Shown in pieces: positions 41,107 to 50,609 of a stretch of DNA of 64,000 bases. Where the stretch lies: the NCBI GenBank assembly GCA_035294305.1, contig DATGLD010000004.1, positions 8,140 to 72,139 of the forward strand. Direction: 5' to 3'. The stretch is from DASRBN01 sp035294305. GTDB taxonomy: Bacteria; Chloroflexota; Ktedonobacteria; Ktedonobacterales; Ktedonobacteraceae. The notes under the pieces were generated by a model. The model saw nothing but the letters and a program-made list of their open reading frames with translations, made no database searches and was not told the DNA's origin. A program made the translations under genes and the position numbers. Within the stretch, counting starts at the first letter, position 1, and the number at the start of each line of letters is the position of its first letter.

Positions 41107-43572
41107 TCAGCGTTTGGGAGGCATCAACTCAAGCGTGCCCTCCGCGTTTTCCTCGATGGCACTGCGTTCGAAGAGCATGGGATGGTGCTCGACACGTCGC
41201 CAGGGCCGTATGAAGTCAGCGTAATGTCTGCTGGCGGGATGGCCTGATTGCCCCGGAGCATGGCTGGAAAGCGAGGCGCCCACATGCGCCAGATTGACGA
41301 TCTGCCGGTATGATGGCACGGTAAGCACGACTTCTGGTTGGTTAGGCAACGATGCTCCCATATTGACCGTATTGATATCTCCCCCTATAGCGTAGGGGCC
41401 GCGATTGAAGATTTTATCGAGCGGCTTTACCATCCCTAAAGGGTGAGCATAGGTCATTTTATGGATGTTGCCGTATTTCCAGCGGGAGATGTCCGGGCCG
41501 CATTTTTCTCGTAGTTCCTCGACGGCGGCATGAAACGCGCTTGAAAGGGCGGCATCCCATGATTTCGGGCCATTAAGAATACTTGAGTTGGCAAACCAGC
41601 GGTCATCATGCTCGTTCATCAGGCGAATGAGGAGGGCCTTGTTGCGGCTATCAAAGCCATTGACGGGGGCAAGCATGGTTGTGCCTGCGCCCAGGTACAT
41701 GTTCAGCAACGCCTCGTCATTGCCGAGCAAGACGCCAAAGACGAGGCGTTCCACTTTATAAAGGAAGGTGCTGTAGATAGCAGCGGCAGCGCTCTCGGCG
41801 GTGAGCATGTAGTTCCACAGGCGAAGAACATTCAGTGCATCCTTTTCCAGCGGGGTGGTAGGTGAGAGCTTTAAGAGGTGTGGAACGATCTCGACAGCGG
41901 GCAGAGAATAGTGATCGGCCTGGATAGTTGCCATGTCGGAGAGCGCCAGCTTGCCCTTGCTGGTAAGCAGGTCGCGTATTCTTTGCGCGCGGTAGCCGTT
42001 CAACCACTCATGCGTAATATAATAGGGATAGCTATCGTCTACGACGCGGTTGTTGGCAGTGACGATGAAATGTTGAGCGGGATTGAATATCTGGGGCAAT
42101 TCATCGAAAGGGATATAGCCACTCCATTCGTACTCACCGGTCCAACCGGGAGAGGGAAGCAGCGCCTGTCCTTTCGCGCGAATGGGAATAGCCCCGGCCA
42201 TGATATAGCCGATGTTGCCCTCGATATCGGCATAGACGAAATTTTGCGGCGGCGCGTCCCAATTTCGTAGCGCCTCGCGGAACTCTTCCCAATTGGTCGC
42301 CCTGTCCAGCATGTGCGCGGCGGAGATGATTCTATGCGATTCCGCTCCTGTCCAGCGAATTGCCAGGGGTAGGTCTACTTGCTCTGCGCGTGAGCTGTTA
42401 TTGCCGGTCTTGCCATTGGTGGGAGGCAGCGGGAGGTGTGTCAGGACTGGTCCGTGGCGAGTTACGCGCACTTCCTCAATCACGGGGTCTCTAGCGCCTT
42501 TTACCCGGATCTCTTCGCGAATAACCTGAGCGTCTTCCCATTTGCCTTGAAATTCATATTGATTGGGATTCTGCGGGTTGAATTTTTCGATATAAAGGTC
42601 TTCGATATCGGATATGGCGTTGGTGACGCCCCAGGCTATGAAGCGGTTATGCCCAATGATGATGCCGGGCGTGCCCGGAAAACTTGCCCCTACCGTATCG
42701 AAATCGCCCGCCACCAGGTGACATTCGTACCAGATGGAGGGAGCGACCTGCCCAAGGTGGGGGTCGTTACAGAGCATAGGCTGGCCGGTGGTGGTCATGG
42801 TTCCATCAACCACCCAGTTATTGCTCGCGCCCATCAGTCCGAAGCCGCTGAGCTGTCGCAGCTGCGCATATTGTTCCAGAATGCCAGGGTTGATGCCCCG
42901 GTATTCAACGCCGGGTGGGATAATCAATGGGTGCTCGGGATCGTAGCCGGCCTCGAGTTTCGCCGCTCGTTCTGCTCCCACTTTTGCGACGATGCGGGCG
43001 CGGATCACCTCGGTTTCCCAGTTGCCGCCGAGGTTCCAGGCCATCATCTTCGACCATTGAATGCTATCCTCGATGCGCCATGGCCCCGGTTTGAAACGCA
43101 GCAGCGTAAATTCGATGGGAAGGTTATTGGTGTGGCGTTCGATATAGGCATTGATGCCGGCGGCATAGGCTTCTAGAATGCGCTTGCTGTGTTCCGGCAA
43201 TTGGGCAACAGCAGCACTGGCCGCACGATGTAATCCCAATCTGCGCGTGAAACGGTCGGCTTCAAGCGCTGCTTCACCGAATATTTCTGCGAGGCGACCG
43301 CACCCGATACGCCGGTTGAGTTCCATCTGCCAGAGCCGTTCCTGCGCGTGAACATAGCCCTGGGCAAAAAACAGGTCATCCTCATTTTGCGCGTAGATAT
43401 GAGGCACGCCATAACGGTCCGTGATGACTTCAACGTTTTCGTGCAATCCCTCCAGGCGTACTTTCCCCTTCCTCTTTGGGAGTGGACGACGCATCAGCAT
43501 ATAGTAAGCTCCTCCGGTCAAACCGGCCAGACCTGCCGCTGCCACTGCCGTTTTTTGCCACCACGATGCCAT
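41107..43572 (-). CDS. Penicillin acylase family amidohydrolase
   Basis: 821 aa, the normal precursor length. One N-terminal membrane/signal segment (VAAAGLAGLTGGAYYMLM) is followed by the alpha-subunit region with ITDRYGVPHIYAQNEDDLFFAQGYVHAQERLWQMELNRR. The autocatalytic cleavage site lies before the nucleophile S250 (GLMGASNNWVVDG), and the beta subunit runs to the end with NDPHLG. Family members are N-terminal-nucleophile hydrolases that cleave amides such as beta-lactam side chains or acyl-homoserine lactones outside the membrane. AAGGAGG precedes the ATG at seven bases. Natural substrate unknown; quorum-signal hydrolysis is one option. Confidence 0.9.
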   Translation of the reverse strand: MASWWQKTAVAAAGLAGLTGGAYYMLMRRPLPKRKGKVRLEGLHENVEVITDRYGVPHIYAQNEDDLFFAQGYVHAQERLWQMELNRRIGCGRLAEIFGEAALEADRFTRRLGLHRAASAAVAQLPEHSKRILEAYAAGINAYIERHTNNLPIEFTLLRFKPGPWRIEDSIQWSKMMAWNLGGNWETEVIRARIVAKVGAERAAKLEAGYDPEHPLIIPPGVEYRGINPGILEQYAQLRQLSGFGLMGASNNWVVDGTMTTTGQPMLCNDPHLGQVAPSIWYECHLVAGDFDTVGASFPGTPGIIIGHNRFIAWGVTNAISDIEDLYIEKFNPQNPNQYEFQGKWEDAQVIREEIRVKGARDPVIEEVRVTRHGPVLTHLPLPPTNGKTGNNSSRAEQVDLPLAIRWTGAESHRIISAAHMLDRATNWEEFREALRNWDAPPQNFVYADIEGNIGYIMAGAIPIRAKGQALLPSPGWTGEYEWSGYIPFDELPQIFNPAQHFIVTANNRVVDDSYPYYITHEWLNGYRAQRIRDLLTSKGKLALSDMATIQADHYSLPAVEIVPHLLKLSPTTPLEKDALNVLRLWNYMLTAESAAAAIYSTFLYKVERLVFGVLLGNDEALLNMYLGAGTTMLAPVNGFDSRNKALLIRLMNEHDDRWFANSSILNGPKSWDAALSSAFHAAVEELREKCGPDISRWKYGNIHKMTYAHPLGMVKPLDKIFNRGPYAIGGDINTVNMGASLPNQPEVVLTVPSYRQIVNLAHVGASLSSHAPGQSGHPASRHYADFIRPWRRVEHHPMLFERSAIEENAEGTLELMPPKR

Positions 43573-43598
43573 GCTTGTGCCTCCTTATCCAGGCTAAC

Positions 43599-43619
43599 AG
43601 AGGCTTCAAAGAAGCCTCT
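43599..43619. terminator. Short hairpin at the end of cysS
   Basis: AGAGGCTTC and GAAGCCTCT pair over 9 bases around AAA, overlapping the cysS stop. It lies 27 bases upstream of the penicillin-acylase gene on the same strand. No T-run follows on the minus strand, so termination would be weak; it may instead protect the cysS 3' end. Confidence 0.45.
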
Positions 43620-45057
43620 AAACTAACTCAGTACCTTGAGCTGTATCGCGTACTTCAAAGCCAAGCGCTTTGAGTTGATCGCGTAATTGATCAGAACGTT
43701 TCCAGTCGCGCGCAGCACGCGCAGCATCGCGCTCGCGCACCAGTGCGAGTACCTCTTCGCTGAGCGCGCGCGGTGTTTTTGATGCGACGGTATCCAGGCG
43801 CAGGCCCAGTACTCGATCAAAGTCGAGGATCAGGCGATGTCGTTCTTCCGGCGCAATCTTATTGTTCCGCGCTACCTCGCGCGCGATGCTCAACGCGGTC
43901 GGTAACTCCAGGTCATCATTGATGGCCATGTGGAACGCGTCTCGCACCTGCTGGGCTATCTCCGACCATGGTTCCTGTAAAGAAGATGCTTCCACAGGTG
44001 GAAGTGAGGCAATATCGGCGCGCAGGTTGTTCAAGCCATTCTGTGCAGCCGTGATCGACTCATCAGTGAAGTTCAACTTCGAACGGTAATGAGCGGTCAG
44101 CAGCAGGTAACGATAGGCCATCGGATCAATCCCGGCCTCTTTCAAGGTGCTTACCAGGATCACATTGCCCTTGGAGCGGGACATTTTGGTTGTCTCGCCC
44201 TTGCCGATATTCAGGAACTCACCATGCACCCAGTACTGCACGGGCGGTTTGCCGCTCACGCCCTCGCTCTGCGCAATCTCATCTTCATGGTGCGGGAATA
44301 TGAGGTCAATGCCGCCGGTATGGATATCGAACTGCTCGCCCAGGTATCTGGTTGCCATCGCGGAGCATTCGATATGCCAGCCAGGGAAACCAATGCCCCA
44401 GGGACTCGGCCAGTTCATCTGCCGGCTTTCATCCCCCTGTTTCCAGAGGGCGAAGTCCTCCGGTGCCTCTTTGTCTTCGGCGATTTCCAATTGCACGCGT
44501 CCACTGCCGCCTGCACGTAGCTGCTCAACCGTATTGCCCGAGAGCTGACCATAGAAAGGAAAGCTACTGACATCGTAGTAAACATTTCCATCGACAACAT
44601 ACGCCAGACCGCGCTCAATCAGCTTCTCCGTCATGGCCTGCATCTCCGGGATATGGTCGGTCGCTTTCGGGCTCAACTGTGGCGGCAGGATATTCAGTTC
44701 AGCCGCGTCGCGCATATACTGGCGGGTATAGTAATCGGCAATCTCATAAGCGGAACGGCCCGTTGTACGCGCTTCGTATTCCAGCTTATCCTCCCCGCTT
44801 TCCTCTGTATCATTTTGTAGGTGGCCAACATCGGTAATGTTGCGCACCAGCAAGACATCGTAGCCGTTGTATTCAAGCATGCGGCGCAGCCAGTCTGTCA
44901 TGATAAACGTGCGGAAGTTGCCGATATGAATATCTTTGTAGACGGTCGGTCCGCAAGAATAAATGCCTACCTGGGGTGGATGCAGTGGCCGGAACAGTTC
45001 TTTACTTCTAGTCAACGTGTTATACAGGTAAACCGGCATGGTCGAAATGGTTGTCAT
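43618..45057 (-). CDS. cysS: Cysteinyl-tRNA synthetase
   Basis: 479 aa. It has the zinc-site region YSCGPTVYKDIHIGNFRT with HIGN (HIGH signature), the second zinc ligands in GWHIECSAMATRYLG and HTGGIDLIFPHHEDE, and KMSRSKGN (KMSKS). The anticodon-binding tail is complete. It charges tRNA-Cys. Start: ATG at 45057, with AGAGGAG about ten bases upstream; a GTG two codons earlier is the alternative. The leader is unusually structured. Cysteine charging is of extra interest here because the lanthipeptide core is so Cys-rich, but the genes are 40 kb apart and no link is shown. Confidence 0.95.
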   Translation of the reverse strand: MTTISTMPVYLYNTLTRSKELFRPLHPPQVGIYSCGPTVYKDIHIGNFRTFIMTDWLRRMLEYNGYDVLLVRNITDVGHLQNDTEESGEDKLEYEARTTGRSAYEIADYYTRQYMRDAAELNILPPQLSPKATDHIPEMQAMTEKLIERGLAYVVDGNVYYDVSSFPFYGQLSGNTVEQLRAGGSGRVQLEIAEDKEAPEDFALWKQGDESRQMNWPSPWGIGFPGWHIECSAMATRYLGEQFDIHTGGIDLIFPHHEDEIAQSEGVSGKPPVQYWVHGEFLNIGKGETTKMSRSKGNVILVSTLKEAGIDPMAYRYLLLTAHYRSKLNFTDESITAAQNGLNNLRADIASLPPVEASSLQEPWSEIAQQVRDAFHMAINDDLELPTALSIAREVARNNKIAPEERHRLILDFDRVLGLRLDTVASKTPRALSEEVLALVRERDAARAARDWKRSDQLRDQLKALGFEVRDTAQGTELV

Positions 45058-45083
45058 GAGCACATATCTCCTCTAGATTGGTA

Positions 45084-45243
45084 GCGTTTTCACGCGTAAA
45101 GGTTCATTACAATGAGGGGTAGTAGCTCAGACGGGGACGTGCAAGAGGGCTTTACCGGACGTGATGCTTTACGCTCCTAAAGAAAAGAAGGCACGTCTTT
45201 ACGTTCGCAGAGTGCTGAGCTACCCATGTTGTCTCTGCGAACG
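45084..45243 (-). promoter_or_regulatory. Structured leader upstream of cysS
   Basis: On the minus strand a hairpin of 11 bp (CGTTCGCAGAG with CTCTGCGAACG, 45243-45202) has a 20-base loop containing TAGCTCAG. That loop is complementary to CTGAGCTA further downstream (45130-45123), allowing a pseudoknot or an alternative pairing. A GCGT-GAAA-ACGC tetraloop hairpin (45095-45084) sits just before the ribosome site; the GAAA loop on this strand argues that the minus strand is the RNA. The T-box consensus (AGGGTGGNACC) is absent. Confidence 0.5.
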
Positions 45244-45366
45244 CCAGGACAGGTGCAATAATGTCTTTCTTTATTCACGGTCTTCTCCAAACATATTAGC
45301 TCAGGCTCCAAACTACCTACTGCAACCAGTATATCATATCTTTCCCGGCCAGTATAGGGCTAGCAG

Positions 45367-45492
45367 CTGACATCTACTCATAACTCGGGGTGCAGGGGGT
45401 TCACCCCTGCCGGGGTGCGGGGTGTCCCCGCTTGCTTCCCCTCCCGTCCTGACGGGCCGTAGGCCCGCTGCAAGAATTATGAGTGGATGGCA
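45367..45492 (-). mobile_element. MITE-like element, copy 2
   Basis: The inverted copy of the 39779-39904 element, also 126 bp, differing at two positions (one in a terminal repeat, one in the CAGGGG hairpin). It is flanked by its own 8-bp direct repeat GCTAGCAG (45359-45366 and 45493-45500), so it inserted independently and was not made by duplication of the locus. It lies between metH and the cysS leader in a 513-base gap. Confidence 0.85.
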
Positions 45493-45570
45493 GCTAGCAG
45501 GCCTTTATCTTTCGACCCTTTTAAAAAGAAGAATATGAAAGGCTATCGCCAGGGCCTTTGTAACAACTAC

Positions 45571-48500
45571 TTACTGTGTTGTCAGGACTTCCTCAGCGGT
45601 TGCTCTGATGGCGAAGTAGACAGCCTGCGGGTGATGCACGACAATAGCAGCCGTCGATTGCTCAGGAACTAGCTGGTAGGCCTCAGTAAGATTGACGCCA
45701 ATGCTGGACTGGACGGGCAGCAGTTGGAAGACTTTTTCGTGGTCTTCAAGGTCGGGAATGGCCGGGTAGCCCCAGCTATAGCGCCGCCCGCGCGTGCCTT
45801 CCAGTTCGAGTTCCTGTCGAATGACGCGGTTCGTATATTCGGCCAATCCTTCCGCCATTTCGACTGCCAGCCCGTGAGTGTAATAGGCCTCGGCATACTT
45901 TCCCGCCTGTTGCAATTCATGCACATACTCACTAGCCGGTTGTCCCATAGTGACCACCTGGAGCGCCACAACATCGATTTTTCCGCTATCTACCGCAGCG
46001 AAATAGTCGGCGAGGCATAGACGTTCGCGTTCTCCCTGCCGGGGAAAATGGAATCTAGTGATCTCACGCCGTTGTTCGCTGCTGACCGGGAAGACCTGCG
46101 GGTCATAGATGATCAGGTCGTTACCATGAGATTGGCAGGGAAAGTAGCCGTAGATCACTTTGGGCTGCAGGTAGCGGAGCTGCCGGGCTTCGAGCAGCAT
46201 GCGTTCCAGCCTCGGCTGGAACTCCTCGTCCACGAGGCGCGCGAATTCGGCGCCATGCGCTTTGCCTCCCCAATGCAGCCGGTAGAGCGTATTGAAGTCC
46301 ATACATGCCGCGACATCCTCGATGCCGATACGCTCTAATACCCTCGGCCCCCAGAATGGTGGCTTTGGGATGGAGACATCGCGTCGAATGCTGGATGATG
46401 GCACATCTGCGCCTCCTCTTGAGCGAGCAGTATTCTCTGGTGCAGGAGCCGCCTTCTTGAAGCGTTCTCGCAGCGCCTCTTGCTGGACTTGTTCGATAAA
46501 GCTGGCTCGTTCTGCCGGATCGCCCGTCAGCCTGTCCACAATTTCCAATCCTTCGAAAGCATCACGAGCGTAAAACACGCCTGGTGAATAAGGGACAGGC
46601 GCTGATTCTGGTGTTTGTTCATCCACAAAAAGAATCCGGCGGCCATAGGAACGATTGATCGCGGCGCCACCCACGATAACCGGGAACTTCAGGTCACGTT
46701 TGTGCAATTCTTTGACGCAGAGCGGCATCTGCTTCGATGTGCTTACCAGCAGAGCAGAGAGGCCGATGGCATCGGCGTTGACCTCGATGGCCTTATCCAG
46801 AATCGTGTTGAGCGGCACCTGTTTGCCAAGGTCGTAAACGGTGTAGCCATTGTTGCTCAGGATCGTATTGACCAGATTTTTGCCGATGTCATGCACATCG
46901 CCAAAGACCGTAGCCAGCACAACTTTGCCTTTCGTATAGCCTTCCTTTTTCTCCAGGAACCGCTCGAGGCAGGATACGGCGCGCTTCATGACCTCGGCCG
47001 ATTGCAACACGAACGGCAGAATCAGTTCGCCCGCGCCAAAGCGGTCGCCCACATCTTTCATGGCCGGCAGCAGGACGGTGTTGAGGACGTTGACGGCGGC
47101 CTCACTTGTGCGAATGCCCATCTCGGTGGCGCGTTCCTCGATGGCCTGCTCGATCAATGGCTCGATACCCTCTTTGCGGCGGTGCAGGATTTGCCAATGA
47201 ATGCGCTCCGCGATGTTCATGCCCTCGGTTGGGTCGGCCTTTGTACTACTGTCATCTTTTTGCGGCTCGTGTGCCTCGAAGTAAGCAATGTAATGCGGCA
47301 GCGCGTCGGGGCGATTGTAGATCAGGTCTTCCGCCAGTTGGCGCTGTTCAGCATCTATTTCCGCATACGGGGTGATGTGCGTAGGATTGACAATAGCGGC
47401 ATCGAGGCCCGCTTTGACGGCATGATACAGGAAGACACTGTTGAGAACGGCTCGCGCGTGCGGCTTTAAGCCAAATGAAACGTTGCTGACACCGAGAATG
47501 GTCAAGACGCCCGGCAGTTCGGCTTTCACGCGCTTGATCGCTTCCAACGTTTCAATGGCCGCCGTCTGCAACTCTTCCTGGCCGGTTGTAATGGGAAAGG
47601 TAAGCGTATCGAAGATGAGCGCATTGGGAGCCAGCCCGTATTCATGGACACAGATGTCATAGATTTTGTGGGCGATTTCGACTTTGCGGGCTGTCGTTTT
47701 ACCCATGCCTATCTCGTCGATAGTGAGCGCGACGACGGCTGCGCCATGTTCGATTGCCAGCGGAAGGACGCTCTCGATACGCTGGCGGCCATTCTCCATA
47801 TTGATGGAGTTGATGATGGCGCGGCCAGGGTATGTCTCCAGGGCAGCTTGTATCACATCCGGCTCAGTCGAGTCGATTACCAGGGGCGCTTCGATGCCCA
47901 TGGAGAGCTTTTTGATGGTCTTTGCCATTTGATTTACTTCGTCTACGCGCTCGGTTAGCGCGACACACACATCCAGCACGTGCGCGCCGCCCTCAACCTG
48001 CTCACGCGCGATATTCAGCAGCGTATCATAGTCATCCTGAATCAGCGCCTGTTTCGCTTTGCGGCTCCCCTGGCCATTGACACGCTCGCCAACCAGCAGC
48101 GGCGGCGGGTCCTGCTGCAAAGCGGTGGCACGTATGCCGCTGGAGACGAATGGCAGCGAGATGTTCGCGAATACTTTGTTGTTGAAGTTGTTATCGGCGA
48201 TGGGGCGCGGGCGGCGTGGAGCGGTGCGGCAGGCTTTAACGATGGCGCGCAAGTGCTCGTGGCTATTGCCGCAGCAGCCGCCAACAATGTTGACGCCAAA
48301 TTCGGTGATGAAGTCGCGCAGCGCCTCGGCCATTTCCTCGGGCCCGGTGGGATAGACGGCGAGGCCGTTGACGTTGAGCGGAATGCCCGCATTGGGGATG
48401 GTCGAGATGGGCAAGGGACAATTTTCTGCCAGGAAGCGAACCGGCTCGCGCATGTAATCGGGGCCGGTTGAACAATTCAGGCCGATAATATCGACTCGCA

Positions 48501-49158
48501 GGCCAACCAGCGTCGTCATGACGGCGGCGATATCAGTGCCGAGCAGCATGCGCCCGCTGGTGTCGAGCGAGACCTGGGCCTGGATAGGTACAGAGCGACC
48601 TACCTGTTGCATGGCACGGCGAATACCAGTAATCGCGGCCCGTACCTCCAGCATATCCTGGCTAGTTTCGATGAGCAGCACGTCTACGCCGCCTTCCAGC
48701 AAGGCAGTTGCCTGCTCGCGGAAGATTTCTACAAGCTGCTGGTACGTGATATTGCTCAAAAGCGGGTCACTGGATGATGGAAGCATACCTGTAGGGCCAA
48801 TTGAACCGGCGACAAAGCGCGGCTGTTCAGGGGTGCTGTAGGCATCCGTCAGCCTTCGTGCCAGCTTTGCGGCTGTCAGATTAATTTCGTGTGTCAATGC
48901 GCCAAGGCCATATTCATCGAGTTTGAGACGGCTACCGGTAAAGGAATCGGTTTCCAACACATCACAACCGGCTTCGAGAAAGCCGGTATGAATTTCTTCG
49001 ATGACAGAGGGTTTTGCGAGCACAAGATATTCATTGCAGCCCTCGGTCGCCTGGCCACCGTAATCTTCTGCCGTCAGCTGGTAGCGTTGTATATTCGTGC
49101 CCATGGCGCCATCGTAGATTAAGACGCGCTGCGCCAGGGCTTCAAGAAATCTGCTCAT
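45571..49158 (-). CDS. metH: Cobalamin-dependent methionine synthase
   Basis: 1195 aa with all modules in order. The homocysteine domain comes first (zinc Cys in GLNCSTGP near 240 and GGCCGNSHEH near 305). The pterin/methyl-THF domain (near 360-625) follows with DVCVALTERVDE and DSTEPDVIQAAL. The cobalamin domain (near 660-890) has GDVHDIGKNLV, the His ligand to cobalt, and a shortened C-terminal reactivation domain ends the chain. It methylates homocysteine to methionine. Start: the ATG at 49158 with GGAGGG four bases upstream, preferred to a GTG 27 bases earlier. No B12 riboswitch fits the 39 bases between it and the hicB-like gene. Confidence 0.93.
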   Translation of the reverse strand: MSRFLEALAQRVLIYDGAMGTNIQRYQLTAEDYGGQATEGCNEYLVLAKPSVIEEIHTGFLEAGCDVLETDSFTGSRLKLDEYGLGALTHEINLTAAKLARRLTDAYSTPEQPRFVAGSIGPTGMLPSSSDPLLSNITYQQLVEIFREQATALLEGGVDVLLIETSQDMLEVRAAITGIRRAMQQVGRSVPIQAQVSLDTSGRMLLGTDIAAVMTTLVGLRVDIIGLNCSTGPDYMREPVRFLAENCPLPISTIPNAGIPLNVNGLAVYPTGPEEMAEALRDFITEFGVNIVGGCCGNSHEHLRAIVKACRTAPRRPRPIADNNFNNKVFANISLPFVSSGIRATALQQDPPPLLVGERVNGQGSRKAKQALIQDDYDTLLNIAREQVEGGAHVLDVCVALTERVDEVNQMAKTIKKLSMGIEAPLVIDSTEPDVIQAALETYPGRAIINSINMENGRQRIESVLPLAIEHGAAVVALTIDEIGMGKTTARKVEIAHKIYDICVHEYGLAPNALIFDTLTFPITTGQEELQTAAIETLEAIKRVKAELPGVLTILGVSNVSFGLKPHARAVLNSVFLYHAVKAGLDAAIVNPTHITPYAEIDAEQRQLAEDLIYNRPDALPHYIAYFEAHEPQKDDSSTKADPTEGMNIAERIHWQILHRRKEGIEPLIEQAIEERATEMGIRTSEAAVNVLNTVLLPAMKDVGDRFGAGELILPFVLQSAEVMKRAVSCLERFLEKKEGYTKGKVVLATVFGDVHDIGKNLVNTILSNNGYTVYDLGKQVPLNTILDKAIEVNADAIGLSALLVSTSKQMPLCVKELHKRDLKFPVIVGGAAINRSYGRRILFVDEQTPESAPVPYSPGVFYARDAFEGLEIVDRLTGDPAERASFIEQVQQEALRERFKKAAPAPENTARSRGGADVPSSSIRRDVSIPKPPFWGPRVLERIGIEDVAACMDFNTLYRLHWGGKAHGAEFARLVDEEFQPRLERMLLEARQLRYLQPKVIYGYFPCQSHGNDLIIYDPQVFPVSSEQRREITRFHFPRQGERERLCLADYFAAVDSGKIDVVALQVVTMGQPASEYVHELQQAGKYAEAYYTHGLAVEMAEGLAEYTNRVIRQELELEGTRGRRYSWGYPAIPDLEDHEKVFQLLPVQSSIGVNLTEAYQLVPEQSTAAIVVHHPQAVYFAIRATAEEVLTTQ

Positions 49159-49197
49159 TGAACCCTCCGATCTTATACCCTGCACTCAATAAGTGTA

Positions 49198-49428
49198 TCA
49201 AGCTCTTAAACGGGGAATAGTTACATCCATATAGCGAGCCACCGCACGCGGTCTGGGGATTGGCCTCTGATTTGCCATCATTCCCTTTACATGCAATCCC
49301 ATTGCTTCACGCATGTTCTTTTCGACATCTTCTAATGACTCGCCTGTCGCTACACATCCCGGTAAATCGGGGGCATAAGCGCGATAGTTATTCTCCCCTT
49401 TTTCGATCACGACGAGAAAGTGATACAT
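49198..49428 (-). CDS. HicB-like antitoxin-family protein (solitary)
   Basis: 76 aa. MYHFLVVIEKGENNYRAYAPDLPGCVATGESLEDVEKNMREAMGLHV is the partial RNase H fold of the HicB family. The C-terminus (PRPRAVARYMDVTIPRLRA) is short, without a clear ribbon-helix-helix. Start: ATG at 49428, because the conserved family N-terminus begins there. No HicA toxin lies beside it, so it is either an orphan or acts as a stand-alone regulator; it is 39 bases upstream of metH on the same strand. Confidence 0.75.
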   Translation of the reverse strand: MYHFLVVIEKGENNYRAYAPDLPGCVATGESLEDVEKNMREAMGLHVKGMMANQRPIPRPRAVARYMDVTIPRLRA

Positions 49429-49512
49429 GATATTTGTTCCCTTGAAAGGAGGTATTGTTTCAAGTATTCTGTCGTTTGTCTTATTGTCACCCGCCATTAT
49501 ATCACGCGAGTT

Positions 49513-49830
49513 TTATTGGTTATCCTGTTCCGAGGGCCTCAGCAATTCCTCGCGAATATCAAAACGAGCTTTCAATACCTGTTCCTTTCCTGTATCCTCA
49601 ATATAGGCGATAGTATTGATGGCGAGCTCCCAGTTGAAATCCTGGTCGTTCAACCAGCGAACAATAGCCGGCAGATTCCCCCCGCTGATATCGCCGGAGC
49701 CTATGGTAATATGGGGTATCCATTGGTCGGGGTGATAATATTCCAGAGCGCCGGATGCTAATGGCGAAATTTTGTTCCAGAGGGCTTTTTGTTCGACCTT
49801 TTTGAATGACTTGTGGCTACATGGTTTGAT
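49513..49830 (-). pseudogene. Remnant of a 2'-5' RNA ligase (2H phosphoesterase) family gene
   Basis: A 105-codon open stretch with no ATG/GTG/TTG start, in frame with and directly after the stop of the PIN-domain gene. It encodes the C-terminal half of the family only: WNKISPLASGALEYYHPDQWIPHITIGSGDI, where HITIG is the second HxTx motif, then an ordinary tail to TAA. The first HxTx motif is missing. It is therefore a truncated, dead gene, or is read only as an extension by stop-codon readthrough. Confidence 0.65.
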
Positions 49831-50265
49831 TTAATAATCATCCAGGGTATGAATCCAGTCTAGCTGGCCCTTTATCGCTCTCTTTAAACGAGAATCGGCT
49901 GTCCAGAGTTCACACTCCTCGCGCTCAGCTAAAGCGAGAAAATGTGAGTCATAACTGGCTGGCAAACTGAATCGATGTGCAAATTCTACAGCATGCATAC
50001 TAAGGGCTAAGTCAGCTGAGAAGTCGAAAACGATTCCTGTCATCACCACATCCCGCAGGCTTTTTCTGGCGATCTCGATAGTATATTTGCCCTTGCGCAC
50101 ATCCTGATAAAGAATGTTAGCTGCCTCGTAAGCAAGTAAAGCCGGAGCGAGCATCTCAACCTGCTCATTACTCCAATGTGTCAGTAATGCAAGAGCTTTA
50201 TCTGAATCTGGTTCTTTCAATATCCACTTAAGAACCACACTGGTATCTACTACCACTTTTCTCAT
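49831..50265 (-). CDS. VapC-type PIN-domain ribonuclease toxin
   Basis: 144 aa. PIN motifs: VVVDTSVVLKW (first Asp), the Glu in LAYEAANIL, and SYDSHFLALAEREECELWTADSRL with the C-terminal Asp residues. It is a Mg-dependent RNase that blocks translation by cutting RNA. It overlaps the antitoxin gene upstream by four bases, the standard VapBC layout with antitoxin first. A dead 2H-phosphoesterase fragment follows immediately. Confidence 0.88.
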   Translation of the reverse strand: MRKVVVDTSVVLKWILKEPDSDKALALLTHWSNEQVEMLAPALLAYEAANILYQDVRKGKYTIEIARKSLRDVVMTGIVFDFSADLALSMHAVEFAHRFSLPASYDSHFLALAEREECELWTADSRLKRAIKGQLDWIHTLDDY

Positions 50266-50609
50266 CGCTGCTCGCGTAACTCCTCTAGATAATTTGTACG
50301 TTCGTCACGCATTTGCCGAACTCTTTCTGCTGAGTCTTCAAAAAGCTGGCCCCCACTTTCCTGTATAATTCGTTCGCGTACCTGAAGAACCCGTTGGACA
50401 TATTCAGGTGTGACAGGATGCCTTTCCTGTTTCTTCGCACTTGTTTCTGGTAGAACTGCCTCATCCAGAATACGTCCCAGGTATTCGCTGATCGACAGGT
50501 CGTTCTGTGCCGCTGCCAGCTTGATACGCCGGCGCAATTCGGGTGTGACGTCTATCGTAATGCGTGAGCGTTTCGCGGCCCTGTTTTCCGAATTATCTTT
50601 GTAGGACAT
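50262..50609 (-). CDS. VapB-type antitoxin with ribbon-helix-helix
   Basis: 115 aa. RSRITIDVTPELRRRIKLAAAQNDLSISEYLGRILDEAV is an RHH DNA-binding segment; the C-terminal part would wrap the toxin. Start: ATG at 50609 with AAGGA about six bases upstream; an ATG at 50630 is possible. It should repress its own operon. It overlaps the PIN gene by four bases. Confidence 0.82.
   Translation of the reverse strand: MSYKDNSENRAAKRSRITIDVTPELRRRIKLAAAQNDLSISEYLGRILDEAVLPETSAKKQERHPVTPEYVQRVLQVRERIIQESGGQLFEDSAERVRQMRDERTNYLEELREQR

Noticed and set aside
45084..45243. T-box riboswitch for cysS
   Set aside because: No AGGGTGGNACC-type T-box sequence and no credible specifier codon in the stem I loop.
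49159..49197. Cobalamin riboswitch upstream of metH
   Set aside because: Only 39 bases separate metH from the hicB-like gene and no B12-box sequence is seen in the neighbourhood.
49420..49761. Plus-strand open frame of 113 codons
   Set aside because: It lies antisense to the 2H phosphoesterase remnant and hicB; the minus-strand reading has a recognisable HITIG motif.
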